From positions 434,001 to 498,000 of the forward strand of contig NZ_JABCJE010000001.1 of assembly GCF_013377535.1 (NCBI RefSeq): a DNA stretch of 64,000 bases, read 5' to 3'. A model generated the notes under the pieces. It was not told where the DNA came from, made no database searches, and saw only the letters and a program-made list of their open reading frames with translations. Shown piece by piece: positions 18,314 through 28,121 of this stretch. Numbering within the stretch: the stretch's first letter is position 1; the number at the start of each line of letters is the position of its first letter. Position numbers and translations under genes: made by a program. Source of the stretch: Donghicola mangrovi (lineage in GTDB: Bacteria > Pseudomonadota > Alphaproteobacteria > Rhodobacterales > Rhodobacteraceae).

Positions 18314-18586
18314 TTATTCGATGATGTTGCCGCGCAGCATAAAGCGCGCATAAGCCACGGTGCCCACGAAACCCAGCATCGCCACGACCATCGCCGCCTC
18401 GAAGAAGATTTCGGTGCCCTGCTGCATCCCCTGAAGGGCCAGAATGGCGATGGTGTTGATCACCATCGTATCCAGCGCCAGCACGCGATCGCCCACTCCG
18501 GGGGCAAAGATCACGCGGTACAGCGTCAGCAGCAGACCAAGGCCGAAGCAGATAAAGGCAAAGTCCAGAGCGTACGAAATGATCAT
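18314..18586 (-). CDS. mrpF: Mrp-type Na+/H+ antiporter subunit F
   Basis: 90 residues with three transmembrane helices. The segment GVGDRVLALDTMVINTIAIL carries the conserved Asp of MrpF/MnhF proteins. It overlaps mrpE by 4 bases (ATGA) and precedes mrpG by 12. It is a small membrane subunit needed for complex assembly. Confidence 0.93.
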   Translation of the reverse strand: MIISYALDFAFICFGLGLLLTLYRVIFAPGVGDRVLALDTMVINTIAILALQGMQQGTEIFFEAAMVVAMLGFVGTVAYARFMLRGNIIE

Positions 18587-19074
18587 TCGAAAATCTCCTT
18601 CAGACGGGCCTCGTAGCGGGCTTTGATGTCGTCGCGAACGGCGTCCGGATCGGGCGCGTCCAGACAGTGGATCAGCAGCGCATGACCTTGGGCCGACACG
18701 TCAGCGGTCAGTGTACCGGGGGTCATGGTGATGGTGCCGGCCAGAACGGTGATCGCCTCGGGCGTTTTCAGATCCAGAGGAACAGTGATCCACGCGGGGC
18801 TGCGATCCTTGTTGGATTTGAACAGAACGATCAGGGCAACGTCGATGTTCGACTTGATGATGTCATAGATGACAATCATTACATAGGCCGCGATCTTGAC
18901 CGGATGCTTCAACACCGGACGGTCCGGCCAATAAGGCGCGGTGACCGCCGGAATGATGATCCCCAAAATCAGGCCCAGAATGAACACACCCGGACCTGCG
19001 GTGTTATCGAGCAGCATCCAGACCAGCGTCAGCAAGGCGGTCAGATAGGGATGCGGGAACAGACGTTTCAGCAT
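18583..19074 (-). CDS. mrpE: Mrp-type Na+/H+ antiporter subunit E
   Basis: 163 residues: two or three N-terminal membrane helices (up to about residue 75) and a cytoplasmic alpha/beta tail. The tail contains the family stretch TPEAITVLAGTITMTPGTLT and a LLIHCLDAPD segment. Its start overlaps the mrpD stop by one base (TGATG) and its end overlaps mrpF by four, so translation is tightly coupled. Confidence 0.93.
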   Translation of the reverse strand: MLKRLFPHPYLTALLTLVWMLLDNTAGPGVFILGLILGIIIPAVTAPYWPDRPVLKHPVKIAAYVMIVIYDIIKSNIDVALIVLFKSNKDRSPAWITVPLDLKTPEAITVLAGTITMTPGTLTADVSAQGHALLIHCLDAPDPDAVRDDIKARYEARLKEIFE

Positions 19075-20723
19075 CAGTGAGCCTCCCCTTCAGTGGCCTT
19101 GGCAGGATGTTCAGTACCGTGGGCGCCGCCTTCGGTGTCCAGAAGACCCTCGTTGGTATCAGCGCCCTCGGTGCCTTCTTTTTCGTGGCTGGAGTCATGC
19201 GCCATGCTCTCGCTGGTCGCGTTGTTCAGCACGGCCGAGACATAGGCCTCGGAGTCGTAAAGCTGGGACGCGGTCACGATGGCAAAGCGGTGCATGGGGC
19301 CCGCCAGAACGGTCAGCGCCACAACACCGGCCATCAGCGCACCGATCGCCACAAAGGCCAGCGGCTGCTTGGGGTGATCGAACGCGGGCGCGTCAGTCTC
19401 GGGCAGGCCGTAACCCTTCCAGAAGACCAGCGAACCGGCGCGGCCAAAGCCCATGATCGCAATCAGCGACGTGATCAGAACAGCAGCCCAGATCCACCAT
19501 TGGCCGGTCGCCGCATCAAGGATCAGCAGTTTACCAAGGAAACCCGACAGCGGCGGCATCCCCGCCATCGCAATCGCGGCGGCAAAGTAGAAGGCCGACA
19601 CCAGACCGTTCTGCGGCATGGGACGATCTGCACGGATCGCGTCCTGCCACTGCGGACGGCGCGAAACCACGAGATCAACGATCAGGAACAGCGCAGCGGT
19701 CGCAAGGGTCGAGTGTACCACATAGTACACCGCCGCAGCCGATGCCTCGGGGGTAAAGAGCGCGATGGCGATCAGCAGGGTGCCAACCGAACCGATCGCG
19801 GCAAAGGCCACCATCTTGGACAGCGTCTTGGCCCCCAGAATGCCGATCATGCCCACCGCCAGCGACAAAACGATCACCGGCATCAGCCAGACATCATAGC
19901 TGCCTGCAATCGCGGGCGCGTCCTGCGGGAAAACCAGCGTGAACATGCGCAGGATGGCATAGGCACCAACCTTGGTCATGATCGCGAACAGCGCGGCCAC
20001 GGGCGCGGGGCCTGCGGCATAGCTCTCGGGCAGCCAGAAATGCAGCGGCAGGATCGCCGCTTTGACCGCGAACACCATCAGCATCATCACCGCGCCGACG
20101 CGCAGAAGGGACGCATGTTCGGGGTCCATCGCAGCAACCCGCGCGCCCATATCTGCCATGTTCAGCGTGCCGGTGACGTTATAGAGCGTCCCCAGAGCGA
20201 ACAGAAACAGGGTCGAGCCCAAGAGGTTGTAGATCACATACTGGGTGCCCGCCTGCAAACGGCGCGTGCCGCCGCCAAAGGTCATCAGACCATAGCTTGC
20301 GATCAGCAGGATCTCGAAGAACACGAACATGTTGAACGCGTCCCCCGTCAGGAAGGCGCCAAGCACACCCATCAGCTGGAACTGGAACAGCGCGTGGAAA
20401 TGCTTGCCCCGTTTGTCCCAGTCGGACCCGATGGCGTACAGCATCACGCACATAGCCAGCACAGCAGTCAGCAGCACCATCAGCGCCGACAGACGGTCCA
20501 GCATCAGCACGATCCCGAACGGCGCGGGCCAGGCCCCCAGCTCGTAAACCCATATGTCGCCGGTGTTGGCGTGCACAAACAGACCGATCGCGTTGATCAG
20601 CAGGAGCGACAAACCAACCAGCGAGAACACCCGCTGCAGCGCCACCTGATGGCGGACGGCCAGAACAATGAATGCGCCGAGAAGGGTCGGCAGCAGGATC
20701 GGCGTAATGATCCAGTGGCTCAT
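19074..20723 (-). CDS. mrpD: Mrp-type Na+/H+ antiporter subunit D (NuoM/NuoN-like)
   Basis: 549 residues with about 14 transmembrane helices, homologous to the proton-translocating subunits of complex I. Typical segments are FFEILLIASYGLM (conserved membrane Glu), AVKAAILPLHFWLPESYAAGP (helix 7-8 with Lys and His) and a late GMPPLSGFLGKLLILDAA. A hydrophilic, Glu- and His-rich C-terminal tail of about 50 residues after the last helix is longer than I expect for this subunit. It overlaps mrpC by 4 bases. Confidence 0.95.
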   Translation of the reverse strand: MSHWIITPILLPTLLGAFIVLAVRHQVALQRVFSLVGLSLLLINAIGLFVHANTGDIWVYELGAWPAPFGIVLMLDRLSALMVLLTAVLAMCVMLYAIGSDWDKRGKHFHALFQFQLMGVLGAFLTGDAFNMFVFFEILLIASYGLMTFGGGTRRLQAGTQYVIYNLLGSTLFLFALGTLYNVTGTLNMADMGARVAAMDPEHASLLRVGAVMMLMVFAVKAAILPLHFWLPESYAAGPAPVAALFAIMTKVGAYAILRMFTLVFPQDAPAIAGSYDVWLMPVIVLSLAVGMIGILGAKTLSKMVAFAAIGSVGTLLIAIALFTPEASAAAVYYVVHSTLATAALFLIVDLVVSRRPQWQDAIRADRPMPQNGLVSAFYFAAAIAMAGMPPLSGFLGKLLILDAATGQWWIWAAVLITSLIAIMGFGRAGSLVFWKGYGLPETDAPAFDHPKQPLAFVAIGALMAGVVALTVLAGPMHRFAIVTASQLYDSEAYVSAVLNNATSESMAHDSSHEKEGTEGADTNEGLLDTEGGAHGTEHPAKATEGEAH

Positions 20724-21076
20724 GCCCGGTCCTCCGATGCGTCTTCTTGCAAGTCGATTTTGTCATGCCCGCCGGACAGATACGCGGCCAAGGCCAGCAT
20801 CAGAACCACAGCGGTCATACCGAAACCGATCACGATGGCGGTCAGAACCAGCGCCTGAGGCACCGGATCGGTATAGGTCACATGGGCCTCGTGGCCCTGC
20901 AGGATCGGGGGCGCGCCCACCACCAGTCGGCCCGTGGCGAACAGATAGGTGTTCACCGCATAGGACAGGAAAGAGGTCCCCAGAATGACCGGAAAGGTCC
21001 GCAGCCGCAGGATCAGATAGACCCCCGCTGCGGTCAGAACACCAATGGCGCTTGCGACAAGGAATTCGATGGTCAT
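20720..21076 (-). CDS. mrpC: Mrp-type Na+/H+ antiporter subunit C (NuoK-like)
   Basis: 118 residues, three transmembrane helices as in NuoK. The first is preceded by MTIEFLVASAIGV. The middle segment LGTSFLSYAVNTYLFATGRL and the last helix PQALVLTAIVIGFGMTAV contain the residues conserved in MnhC/MrpC. It starts two bases after the mrpA stop and overlaps mrpD by four. Confidence 0.94.
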   Translation of the reverse strand: MTIEFLVASAIGVLTAAGVYLILRLRTFPVILGTSFLSYAVNTYLFATGRLVVGAPPILQGHEAHVTYTDPVPQALVLTAIVIGFGMTAVVLMLALAAYLSGGHDKIDLQEDASEDRA

Positions 21077-21078
21077 GG

Positions 21079-23934
21079 TTAGTGATCCTCGTTCTTGGGC
21101 TGGCGCGACGGGTTGATGTCCATCGGGTATTCATCCGGCACGTCACCGCGGCGATAGGCCAGACGCGACAGGCTTTCCAAGGTCAGCATGACCGCGCCCA
21201 CAACCGCCAGGAACACCCCGAGGTCAAAGCCCATCGCCGTCGCCAGCTCGAACTTTTGCAGCGGAGGGAACTGGAAGTAGCCAAAGTCGCTGGTCAGGAA
21301 TGGCATGTTGTTAAAGAACGCGCCGATACCGGTGATTCCTGCGGCCATCACACCGCAAGCAATGCTGGCGTGATAGGGGAAGCGCTGGCGTTTATCGGCC
21401 CAGTCATAGCCCGACGCCATGTACTGCATCAGCAGCGCAATCGCGACGATCAGACCCGCGACAAAGCCGCCGCCCGGATCGTTGTGTCCGCGCAGGTAGA
21501 TGTAGACACCCACCATCAGCGCGATCGGCAGCAGCAGACGGGTCGCGACAACCATCATCATCGGGTGCTCGTCGCCCGCGATGGGATGATTGGGCTTACG
21601 CTCCAGCAGTTTCTGGCGGACTTTGGAGCCCAAGAGCCCTTCGGTGACGCCATAGATGATCAGGGCCGCGATCCCCAGCACGGTGATCTCGCCAAAAGTA
21701 TCGAAGCCTCGGAAGTCTACGAGGATCACGTTCACCACGTTGTTGCCGCCCGCCAGATCGTGGCTCTGCGCCAGATGGTATTCGGCAATCGAGGGCATCG
21801 CGAAATCGGTCAGCATGATCACATAGGACAGCGCCGCCACGGCCCCACCCACAAACACCGCGATCAGGATGTCACGGACGTGACGGCCATTGCCGCTGTC
21901 CTTGGGGGTGAATTCGGGCAGGAAATTCAGCGCCAGCAGCAGCAGAACGATGGTCACAACCTCGACCGACAGCTGGGTCAGAGCAAGGTCGGGCGCGGAC
22001 AGGTAGTTGAACGACAGCGACACCACTACGCCGATGATCCCCAGCACCACCAGCGCCAGCAGGCGATGACGGTGATAATAGACCGTGACGCCGGTCGCCG
22101 CGATCAGAGCAAACCACGCGATGATCGGGATGATATCCGCCTGCATGGGTTCACGCGGCAGGGTCACACCTGCGCCACCGCTAAAGGCATGCCACGACGC
22201 CAGCACGGTAAACAGAAAGAAGATCGCCGCATAGCGGGTCAGCTTGCCGTCGTGCAGGGTGTCGGTGATCCAGTTGGCCAGCTTGGTCGCCGCATCGATG
22301 ATCGCGTCAAAGATGACCTTGGCATCGGGACGGGGCACCGCGTGCCACAGGCCATGCGCCGGACGGTACAGCGCCAGCAGCACAAGGCCACCCAGCACCG
22401 CCACACCCGACATATACAGGGCCGGCGTCACACCATGCCACAGCGCCAGATGGACGTGCGGATGCGCGTGGTTCCCCAGAACCGAAGCCGCGGTGGTCTG
22501 AACGATACCGCCGACCAGACCTTGGCTGAAGAGACCAATCAGCACGACCAGAACCGCCAGCAGCGCGGGCGACAGCCACATTCCGAACGGCGGATCGTGG
22601 GGGTGATGCGGGTAATCATGACGCTCGGCGCCGAACCAGGTGTGCAGCAGCAGACGGAACGAATACGCGACCGAGAACAGCGCGCCCAAAGTGGCCAGCG
22701 CCGGGATCAACCAAGCGTTATCCCCCAGCTGCGCGTGGGCCGCAGCCTCGAGCATCATTTCCTTGGACAAGAAGCCGTTGAAGGGCGGGATACCGGCCAT
22801 CGACAACGACGCCACCGCCGTAATCACGAACGTGATCGGCATCAGATGACGCAAGCCGCCAAGGCGGGTGATGTCCCGCGTATGCGCCTCGTGATCCACA
22901 ATGCCCGCAGTCATAAAGAGCGAGGCCTTGAACGAGGCGTGGTTGATGATGTGGAACACCGCGCCAATCGCCGCCGCCTCGGTGCTAAAGCCCAGAAGCA
23001 TGGTGATCAGGCCCAGATGGCTGACGGTCGAGTAGGCCAGCAGCCCCTTCAGATCGTTCTGGAAGATACCGATCAGCGCCCCCAGAACCATCGTGATCAG
23101 ACCCGCCAGAGTGACGATCCAGAACCATTCCGTGGTGCCCGACATCACCGGATACAGGCGCGCCATCAGGAACAGGCCCGCTTTCACCATCGTGGCCGAG
23201 TGCAGATAAGCCGACACAGGGGTCGGCGCAGCCATCGCGCGCGGCAGCCAGAAGTGGAACGGGAACTGCGCCGACTTGGTGAACGCACCCAAGAGGATCA
23301 GCAACAGCGCCGGAACATAGAGCGGGTCCGCTTGGATCAGGTCGCGCTTTTCCAGCAGTTCGGTCAGCTCGTAGGTGCCCGCGATGTGCCCCAGCAGCAG
23401 CATACCACCGATCAGGCCCAGACCGCCCATGCCGGTCACGGTCAGCGCCATACGCGCGCCCTGACGACCCTCGGGCAGGTGTTTCCAGTAGCCGATCAGC
23501 AGGAACGACGACAGCGAGGTCAGCTCCCAGAACACCAGCAACATCAGGATGTTATCCGACAGGACAATACCCACCATCGCGCCTTGGAACAGCAGAAGGT
23601 AGGTATAGAAGTTCCCCATCGGGTCCTTCGAAGACAGGTAGAACCGGGCGTACAGGATGATCAGACACCCGATACCCAGGATCAGCGTCCCGAAAAGCAG
23701 CCCCAGACCATCAAGGTAGAAACTGGCGTTAAGACCAAGCGCAGGCATCCACTCGACCGAGGCCGTGATCACTTCGCCGCGCAGTACGGCGGGGGCGTGA
23801 ACCAGCAGACCAATCAGAGCGGAAAGCGAAATGATACCCGTCCAGGTGGAGCAGGTATTGCGCCCCGCCTGGATCATCAGGCCGGGCAGCAGTGCGCCAA
23901 TGAAGGGTAGAGCAGCGATCAGAAAGAGTGACAC
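21079..23934 (-). CDS. mrpA: Mrp-type Na+/H+ antiporter subunit A fused with subunit B
   Basis: 951 residues. The first ~500 form the NuoL-like MrpA core: FWELTSLSSFLLIGYWKH with the membrane Glu, KSAQFPFHFWLPRAMAAPTP, and the HIINHASFKASLFMTAG His/Lys helix. Then come further MrpA helices and a C-terminal part (from about 780: MVVATRLLLPIALMVGVYIY, GHNDPGGGFVAGLIVA) that corresponds to MrpB. There is no separate mrpB, so this is the fused A/B type seen in alphaproteobacterial pha operons. The start codon is GTG. The complex exchanges cytoplasmic Na+ or K+ for H+ and supports salt and alkali tolerance. Confidence 0.95.
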   Translation of the reverse strand: MSLFLIAALPFIGALLPGLMIQAGRNTCSTWTGIISLSALIGLLVHAPAVLRGEVITASVEWMPALGLNASFYLDGLGLLFGTLILGIGCLIILYARFYLSSKDPMGNFYTYLLLFQGAMVGIVLSDNILMLLVFWELTSLSSFLLIGYWKHLPEGRQGARMALTVTGMGGLGLIGGMLLLGHIAGTYELTELLEKRDLIQADPLYVPALLLILLGAFTKSAQFPFHFWLPRAMAAPTPVSAYLHSATMVKAGLFLMARLYPVMSGTTEWFWIVTLAGLITMVLGALIGIFQNDLKGLLAYSTVSHLGLITMLLGFSTEAAAIGAVFHIINHASFKASLFMTAGIVDHEAHTRDITRLGGLRHLMPITFVITAVASLSMAGIPPFNGFLSKEMMLEAAAHAQLGDNAWLIPALATLGALFSVAYSFRLLLHTWFGAERHDYPHHPHDPPFGMWLSPALLAVLVVLIGLFSQGLVGGIVQTTAASVLGNHAHPHVHLALWHGVTPALYMSGVAVLGGLVLLALYRPAHGLWHAVPRPDAKVIFDAIIDAATKLANWITDTLHDGKLTRYAAIFFLFTVLASWHAFSGGAGVTLPREPMQADIIPIIAWFALIAATGVTVYYHRHRLLALVVLGIIGVVVSLSFNYLSAPDLALTQLSVEVVTIVLLLLALNFLPEFTPKDSGNGRHVRDILIAVFVGGAVAALSYVIMLTDFAMPSIAEYHLAQSHDLAGGNNVVNVILVDFRGFDTFGEITVLGIAALIIYGVTEGLLGSKVRQKLLERKPNHPIAGDEHPMMMVVATRLLLPIALMVGVYIYLRGHNDPGGGFVAGLIVAIALLMQYMASGYDWADKRQRFPYHASIACGVMAAGITGIGAFFNNMPFLTSDFGYFQFPPLQKFELATAMGFDLGVFLAVVGAVMLTLESLSRLAYRRGDVPDEYPMDINPSRQPKNEDH

Positions 23935-24062
23935 CGGGGCTGGACCCTCAATTAGTTGCAGTTAGCGGTTTGGTTATCAGGCTACCCGCCTGTCTTCAAT
24001 CATAACGGAAACTATTAGGACGCTCATGCACGTCAAATTTGCTAATGACACTACACCAAAGG

Positions 24063-27000
24063 TTAATAATCACGCTCGAAGAAGATACCCAGACTGCTCT
24101 GACCTTCGTCATTGACCCCGCCTCGCGCGGTGACCGACGGGCTGATGTCAATGTTCAGATTCAACTCGGTTTTTCCGGCCGCCCCTACGGTCACGTCCGT
24201 ATAGACACTGTCCGAGATATACTTGCCCGCGCGCAGAGCGGCGTTGCCCTGATCGTCGGTCGTGACGTCCAGATCATCCAGATCGAACCCTTGGCGCAAC
24301 TTGGACACGATGCCTTCGCCGCCTTTGCCGGCCAGCACCGCCACCGCATTCGCCAGTTGCAGCGCCTGAAAGGCCGACAGACGGCTCATATCGCGGCCGA
24401 ACAGCAGTTGGGCCAGCACTTCGTCCTCGGGCAACTCGGGCGAGGAGCTGAACGTCACCTCGGGCGACATCGCGTCCCCTTCGACGATGATATAGGTCAG
24501 CACGTCGCCTTGCTGGGTTTCCACAACCAGCCGGATCACGGGGACCAGCGCCCCCTCCATGCTGATATACCCTTCGTCAAAATCGAACCGCTGCCCCAGC
24601 AGCAACAGGCGCCCGCGCACCAGATCGAAGCGCCCGATGGGAATAATGTCCGCCGTAGTGCCCCGCAGGCGGATCTGACCGCCCAATTCCGCGTCCAAGC
24701 CGCGACCGCGTACGAAAATCCGCGCAGGGGCCCGAATGGTCAGGTCCAGCGGGATCGCCACGCCAGAGCTTTCATTCGCCGCCTCGGGTTCCGCCGTCGC
24801 GGACAGGCCCGCCCGATCAAGGGTCTGCAACACCTTGGCCGCCGCGCCCTGATGGGTGATGTCGGGGATGGCCCCCGCCGAACCAGCGCCCGTTTCGGGG
24901 ATGCGCAGTTCGGCTTCGGACAGGACAATCTCGCCCTTCAAACGCCCGCCATTCAGTGCAGGCCCGTTGAAATTCAAGCTCCCGCCAAGGGTCGCCTCAT
25001 ACAGCCCCGGATCGTTCAGCGTCAGGTCGGTGATCACCACATCGGCGTTCACATCGAACGCGCCCGTCAGGCCAACCGTCCCCGTCACGCTGATATCGCC
25101 CCCTTGGGAGCCACTGGCCCGCATATCCAGACGCACCTGATTGCCGCCAATCGTGGCCGTCCCGCCAATCGCGTTCAGACTGATCCCCGACGACGGCTCC
25201 GAGAACATGCCATCCGACAGCGTGACCGTCCCGCTCACCGCGTCCAGACCCGCAGGCCCGCGCACCGCCAGATCGAACCGCGCATCGCCGGACACCTGCC
25301 GCGGCGCAATCATCGGGTTCGCCAGCGTCAGCGGCACATCCCCCGTCGCCGTCAGGTTCAGCGTCCCATTCGCGGCAATCGAGCCGCCAACATTCGCCGT
25401 CATCCCCGCAGGGCCGGTCAGCGCCGCATCCACCGTCGTCATCTCGGCATCCCCGCCCACCTTGGCCGTGATCGTCACGGGCCCCGACAGCTCGGCCACG
25501 AGGCGACCCACCTCGGGCACCCGCGCCTCGGCCTGCAGGGACTTGCCGGTGTCCGAAACGGAGCCACTCGCGCTCAGGCTCAGGTTCCCGCCGTTCAGCG
25601 CCAGCCTTTCTAGCGTCAGCGTCGCGCCATCGCGCAGCACATGGGTGTCCAAACTGAACTGCCCGCCAAGCACCCCATTGATATGGGGGTCCCCCAGATC
25701 AATTCCGCTGCCATTGCCGGTGATCACCAGATCAGCCGTTGTGGCCGACACGGTGCCCGTAACATCCAGCTGCGCCTTGCCGCCCAAATCCCGTCCCGCA
25801 AGGGCCGAGAACCGCGCCGCATTCCCCACATTCGCCGTCAGGTCCACCGTGGCGACCTGAGTGTCCACGTCCACCGACACAGTGCCATTGGCCCCGTAAT
25901 CCGCCCCTTGAACCCGCAGCGGATCCAGAACCAAGGGCGCGCCATCGGTGTACTCAAACGTGGTCTGAACCGTCACATCCTGACCCAAAGCTTGCGCCAG
26001 CGCCGCGCCGGCAGGCTTCGCCCCAGCCAAAGCCGCCTCGACAGACCCGCGCAGGGCCTCGATCACGCCGCCCTCCCCTTGGGAGTAGCTGCCCGCGCCC
26101 TTGATCAAGGCCTCGGCCACCGCGCCTTGGGGGTGCTTCACGCCGGTCAGGTCCGTATTCACCGACCAGCGGCCATTGCCTGCGCTCAGGTCAATCCGCC
26201 CGCCAGACATCGCCAACTGGTCCTGCCCCAGCGGGATCACCAGCCCTTCGGGGCCGCTCAGGACACCATTGACCGACAGCTGCCGCAAGGTTGCCCCCGC
26301 CAGCGCAATCTGCCCGTCCAAGGCCGCACGGCCCGCGCCGCCCTGACCCAACAGGCTGAAATCCTTGACAAAGGTGTTGAACTCGAAATTCGTCTCGGCG
26401 CTGCCGATGGTGCCGTTCGCCTGCACCCGCGCGCCGCCGGTATTCATCAGCAGCTCGTCCACGGTCACGCCGGTTTCATCCCGCCGCGCAACCACAGACA
26501 CGGTGCCATCGCCGCCAATCAGCCCGTCGATCATCTGCTGACCGATCTGAAGCCCTTTGGTATCGCCGCTGACCCGCAGGTCAAACGCACCGGACAGGGG
26601 CACCACCTGCCCCGCCACCGCAAACTCGGCCGCCCCGTTCAGATCCATCCCCGACAGATCGCGCGCCTTGGCCAGATCGTCGGCCACAACCTTCAGGTCC
26701 AGCTTGGTGTCGTACCCGCTTTCCAGCCCGTCGATGGTGGCCGAGCCATTGGCCGTAAAGGCCAGCGCCTTGATCGCCAATTCGCTCAGGTCCAAGGGCT
26801 GGCCATCAACCGCGTGCAGCGTCACGCCGCCAGTCACCACGGGGCCCAGCAAACCTTGCAGCGCAGCGTCCGCCATCTGCATCCCAGCGGTGTCGAAATC
26901 GAACCGCGCCGTCACGTTCTGGGGATTATCGCCATCCGCCGGAACGATCTGTCCGCGTCCCTTCAGGGTCGCCTCGGGCAAGGTCACCGCCGCCTGCACC

Positions 27001-28121
27001 AGATCGCGCAGCACAATCTGCCCCTGCCAATCGGGGGCGGTCGCCGCATCATGCCCGATGTCGATGGTCACACTGCCCACGGTCACATCGGTCGCCAGCG
27101 TCAGCGGCTGCCCATCCGGCGCCCGCAGTTCCCCTTGCAGATCAATGCTTTGGGGCAGACCAGACGGCGAAATCACCGCACTGCCCTGCAGGTTCGCAGC
27201 CCGCGCATCCACCGTCAGATTCTCCAGCGTCAGGGTGCCGTCATCGGCCTTGGCCGCCGAGGCCACAAGCCGCGCGTCATCCCCCAGCAGCGCATGATAG
27301 GTCGGCTCGACCAAGGGCCGCAGATCGCCCCCCAGATCAACGTCCAGCGCCTGCCCGCGCAACGTCACCTGCCCGCCCAGACGCAAGGCATTGTCCGTCC
27401 GCAGCGCCACATCCACAGTCAGATCATCCGCAGGCCCCTGCCCTTCGATCTTCAGATCAACGCTGGGGCTGCGCGGAATGCCCGACAGTTTCGACACGAT
27501 CCCGCCCGCATCCTCGGTCGCGGCGACCAGAATAGCGGCGGTGTTCGCGTTCGGGTCATAGGCCAGATCGACCTTGAAATCCCCCTTGGGCCCGTCAGTC
27601 CGCTGCGCCTCGAGCGCGACAGTCCCGGCCCCGTTCGCCAACTGGGCAGAGCCGCTCAGGCTCAGGACCGCGTCCTGACCGATCACATCCGCCCCAAGCG
27701 AAGCCTTGGCGACCTCCAGCTTTTCGACATTCACGGACACCGGCAGGTCCGGCAGCGTAAACGCCGTCGCCTCGGGCGCAGGCACGTCCACCGCGTTCGA
27801 CACAGGCTTGCGCGGCATCGAGATGCTGTCGGCGGACAGCTCGTTCACCTCGATCCGGCCCCGCAGCAGGGCGGCGCGGCTCCAGTCCAGGGCCAGCCCT
27901 TGGGCGTCCAGCCAGACCCCCTGATCATCGGCAATCGTCAGGCGGTCGATCGTGGCGCGCGAACTCAGCGCGCCCGAGAACCCCTCGATCCGGACCTCGC
28001 GGCCCGCACCGGACAAGGTGTCCTGAAGCAAACGCTCCAGATACCCCTGACCGTCCTCATCCTGCGCCCATGCCGCCAGAGGCAGCATCAGCATGACCAA
28101 AGCCGCGAAGATCCGTTTCAA
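24063..28121 (-). CDS. tamB: Translocation and assembly module subunit TamB
   Basis: 1352 residues: signal/anchor MKRIFAALVMLMLPLAAWAQ, a very long repetitive beta-rich middle (hundreds of residues of short G/D-rich strands such as LDVTGTVSATTADLVI) and a conserved C-terminal DUF490 domain. The C-terminal domain contains GQIRLRGTTADIIPIG, FDLVRGRLLLLGQRF, EVTFSSSPELPEDEVLAQLL and LRQGFDLDDLDV. TamB spans the periplasm and works with TamA in outer-membrane protein insertion and probably lipid transport. It overlaps tamA by 4 bases. The length is within the normal range (about 1250-1500). Confidence 0.95.
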   Translation of the reverse strand: MKRIFAALVMLMLPLAAWAQDEDGQGYLERLLQDTLSGAGREVRIEGFSGALSSRATIDRLTIADDQGVWLDAQGLALDWSRAALLRGRIEVNELSADSISMPRKPVSNAVDVPAPEATAFTLPDLPVSVNVEKLEVAKASLGADVIGQDAVLSLSGSAQLANGAGTVALEAQRTDGPKGDFKVDLAYDPNANTAAILVAATEDAGGIVSKLSGIPRSPSVDLKIEGQGPADDLTVDVALRTDNALRLGGQVTLRGQALDVDLGGDLRPLVEPTYHALLGDDARLVASAAKADDGTLTLENLTVDARAANLQGSAVISPSGLPQSIDLQGELRAPDGQPLTLATDVTVGSVTIDIGHDAATAPDWQGQIVLRDLVQAAVTLPEATLKGRGQIVPADGDNPQNVTARFDFDTAGMQMADAALQGLLGPVVTGGVTLHAVDGQPLDLSELAIKALAFTANGSATIDGLESGYDTKLDLKVVADDLAKARDLSGMDLNGAAEFAVAGQVVPLSGAFDLRVSGDTKGLQIGQQMIDGLIGGDGTVSVVARRDETGVTVDELLMNTGGARVQANGTIGSAETNFEFNTFVKDFSLLGQGGAGRAALDGQIALAGATLRQLSVNGVLSGPEGLVIPLGQDQLAMSGGRIDLSAGNGRWSVNTDLTGVKHPQGAVAEALIKGAGSYSQGEGGVIEALRGSVEAALAGAKPAGAALAQALGQDVTVQTTFEYTDGAPLVLDPLRVQGADYGANGTVSVDVDTQVATVDLTANVGNAARFSALAGRDLGGKAQLDVTGTVSATTADLVITGNGSGIDLGDPHINGVLGGQFSLDTHVLRDGATLTLERLALNGGNLSLSASGSVSDTGKSLQAEARVPEVGRLVAELSGPVTITAKVGGDAEMTTVDAALTGPAGMTANVGGSIAANGTLNLTATGDVPLTLANPMIAPRQVSGDARFDLAVRGPAGLDAVSGTVTLSDGMFSEPSSGISLNAIGGTATIGGNQVRLDMRASGSQGGDISVTGTVGLTGAFDVNADVVITDLTLNDPGLYEATLGGSLNFNGPALNGGRLKGEIVLSEAELRIPETGAGSAGAIPDITHQGAAAKVLQTLDRAGLSATAEPEAANESSGVAIPLDLTIRAPARIFVRGRGLDAELGGQIRLRGTTADIIPIGRFDLVRGRLLLLGQRFDFDEGYISMEGALVPVIRLVVETQQGDVLTYIIVEGDAMSPEVTFSSSPELPEDEVLAQLLFGRDMSRLSAFQALQLANAVAVLAGKGGEGIVSKLRQGFDLDDLDVTTDDQGNAALRAGKYISDSVYTDVTVGAAGKTELNLNIDISPSVTARGGVNDEGQSSLGIFFERDY

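Noticed and set aside
21052-23910. About 950-codon open frame antisense to mrpA
   Set aside because: Its composition is Gln/Arg/His-rich, typical of a reverse-complement shadow of membrane helices. The mrpA sense frame is clear.
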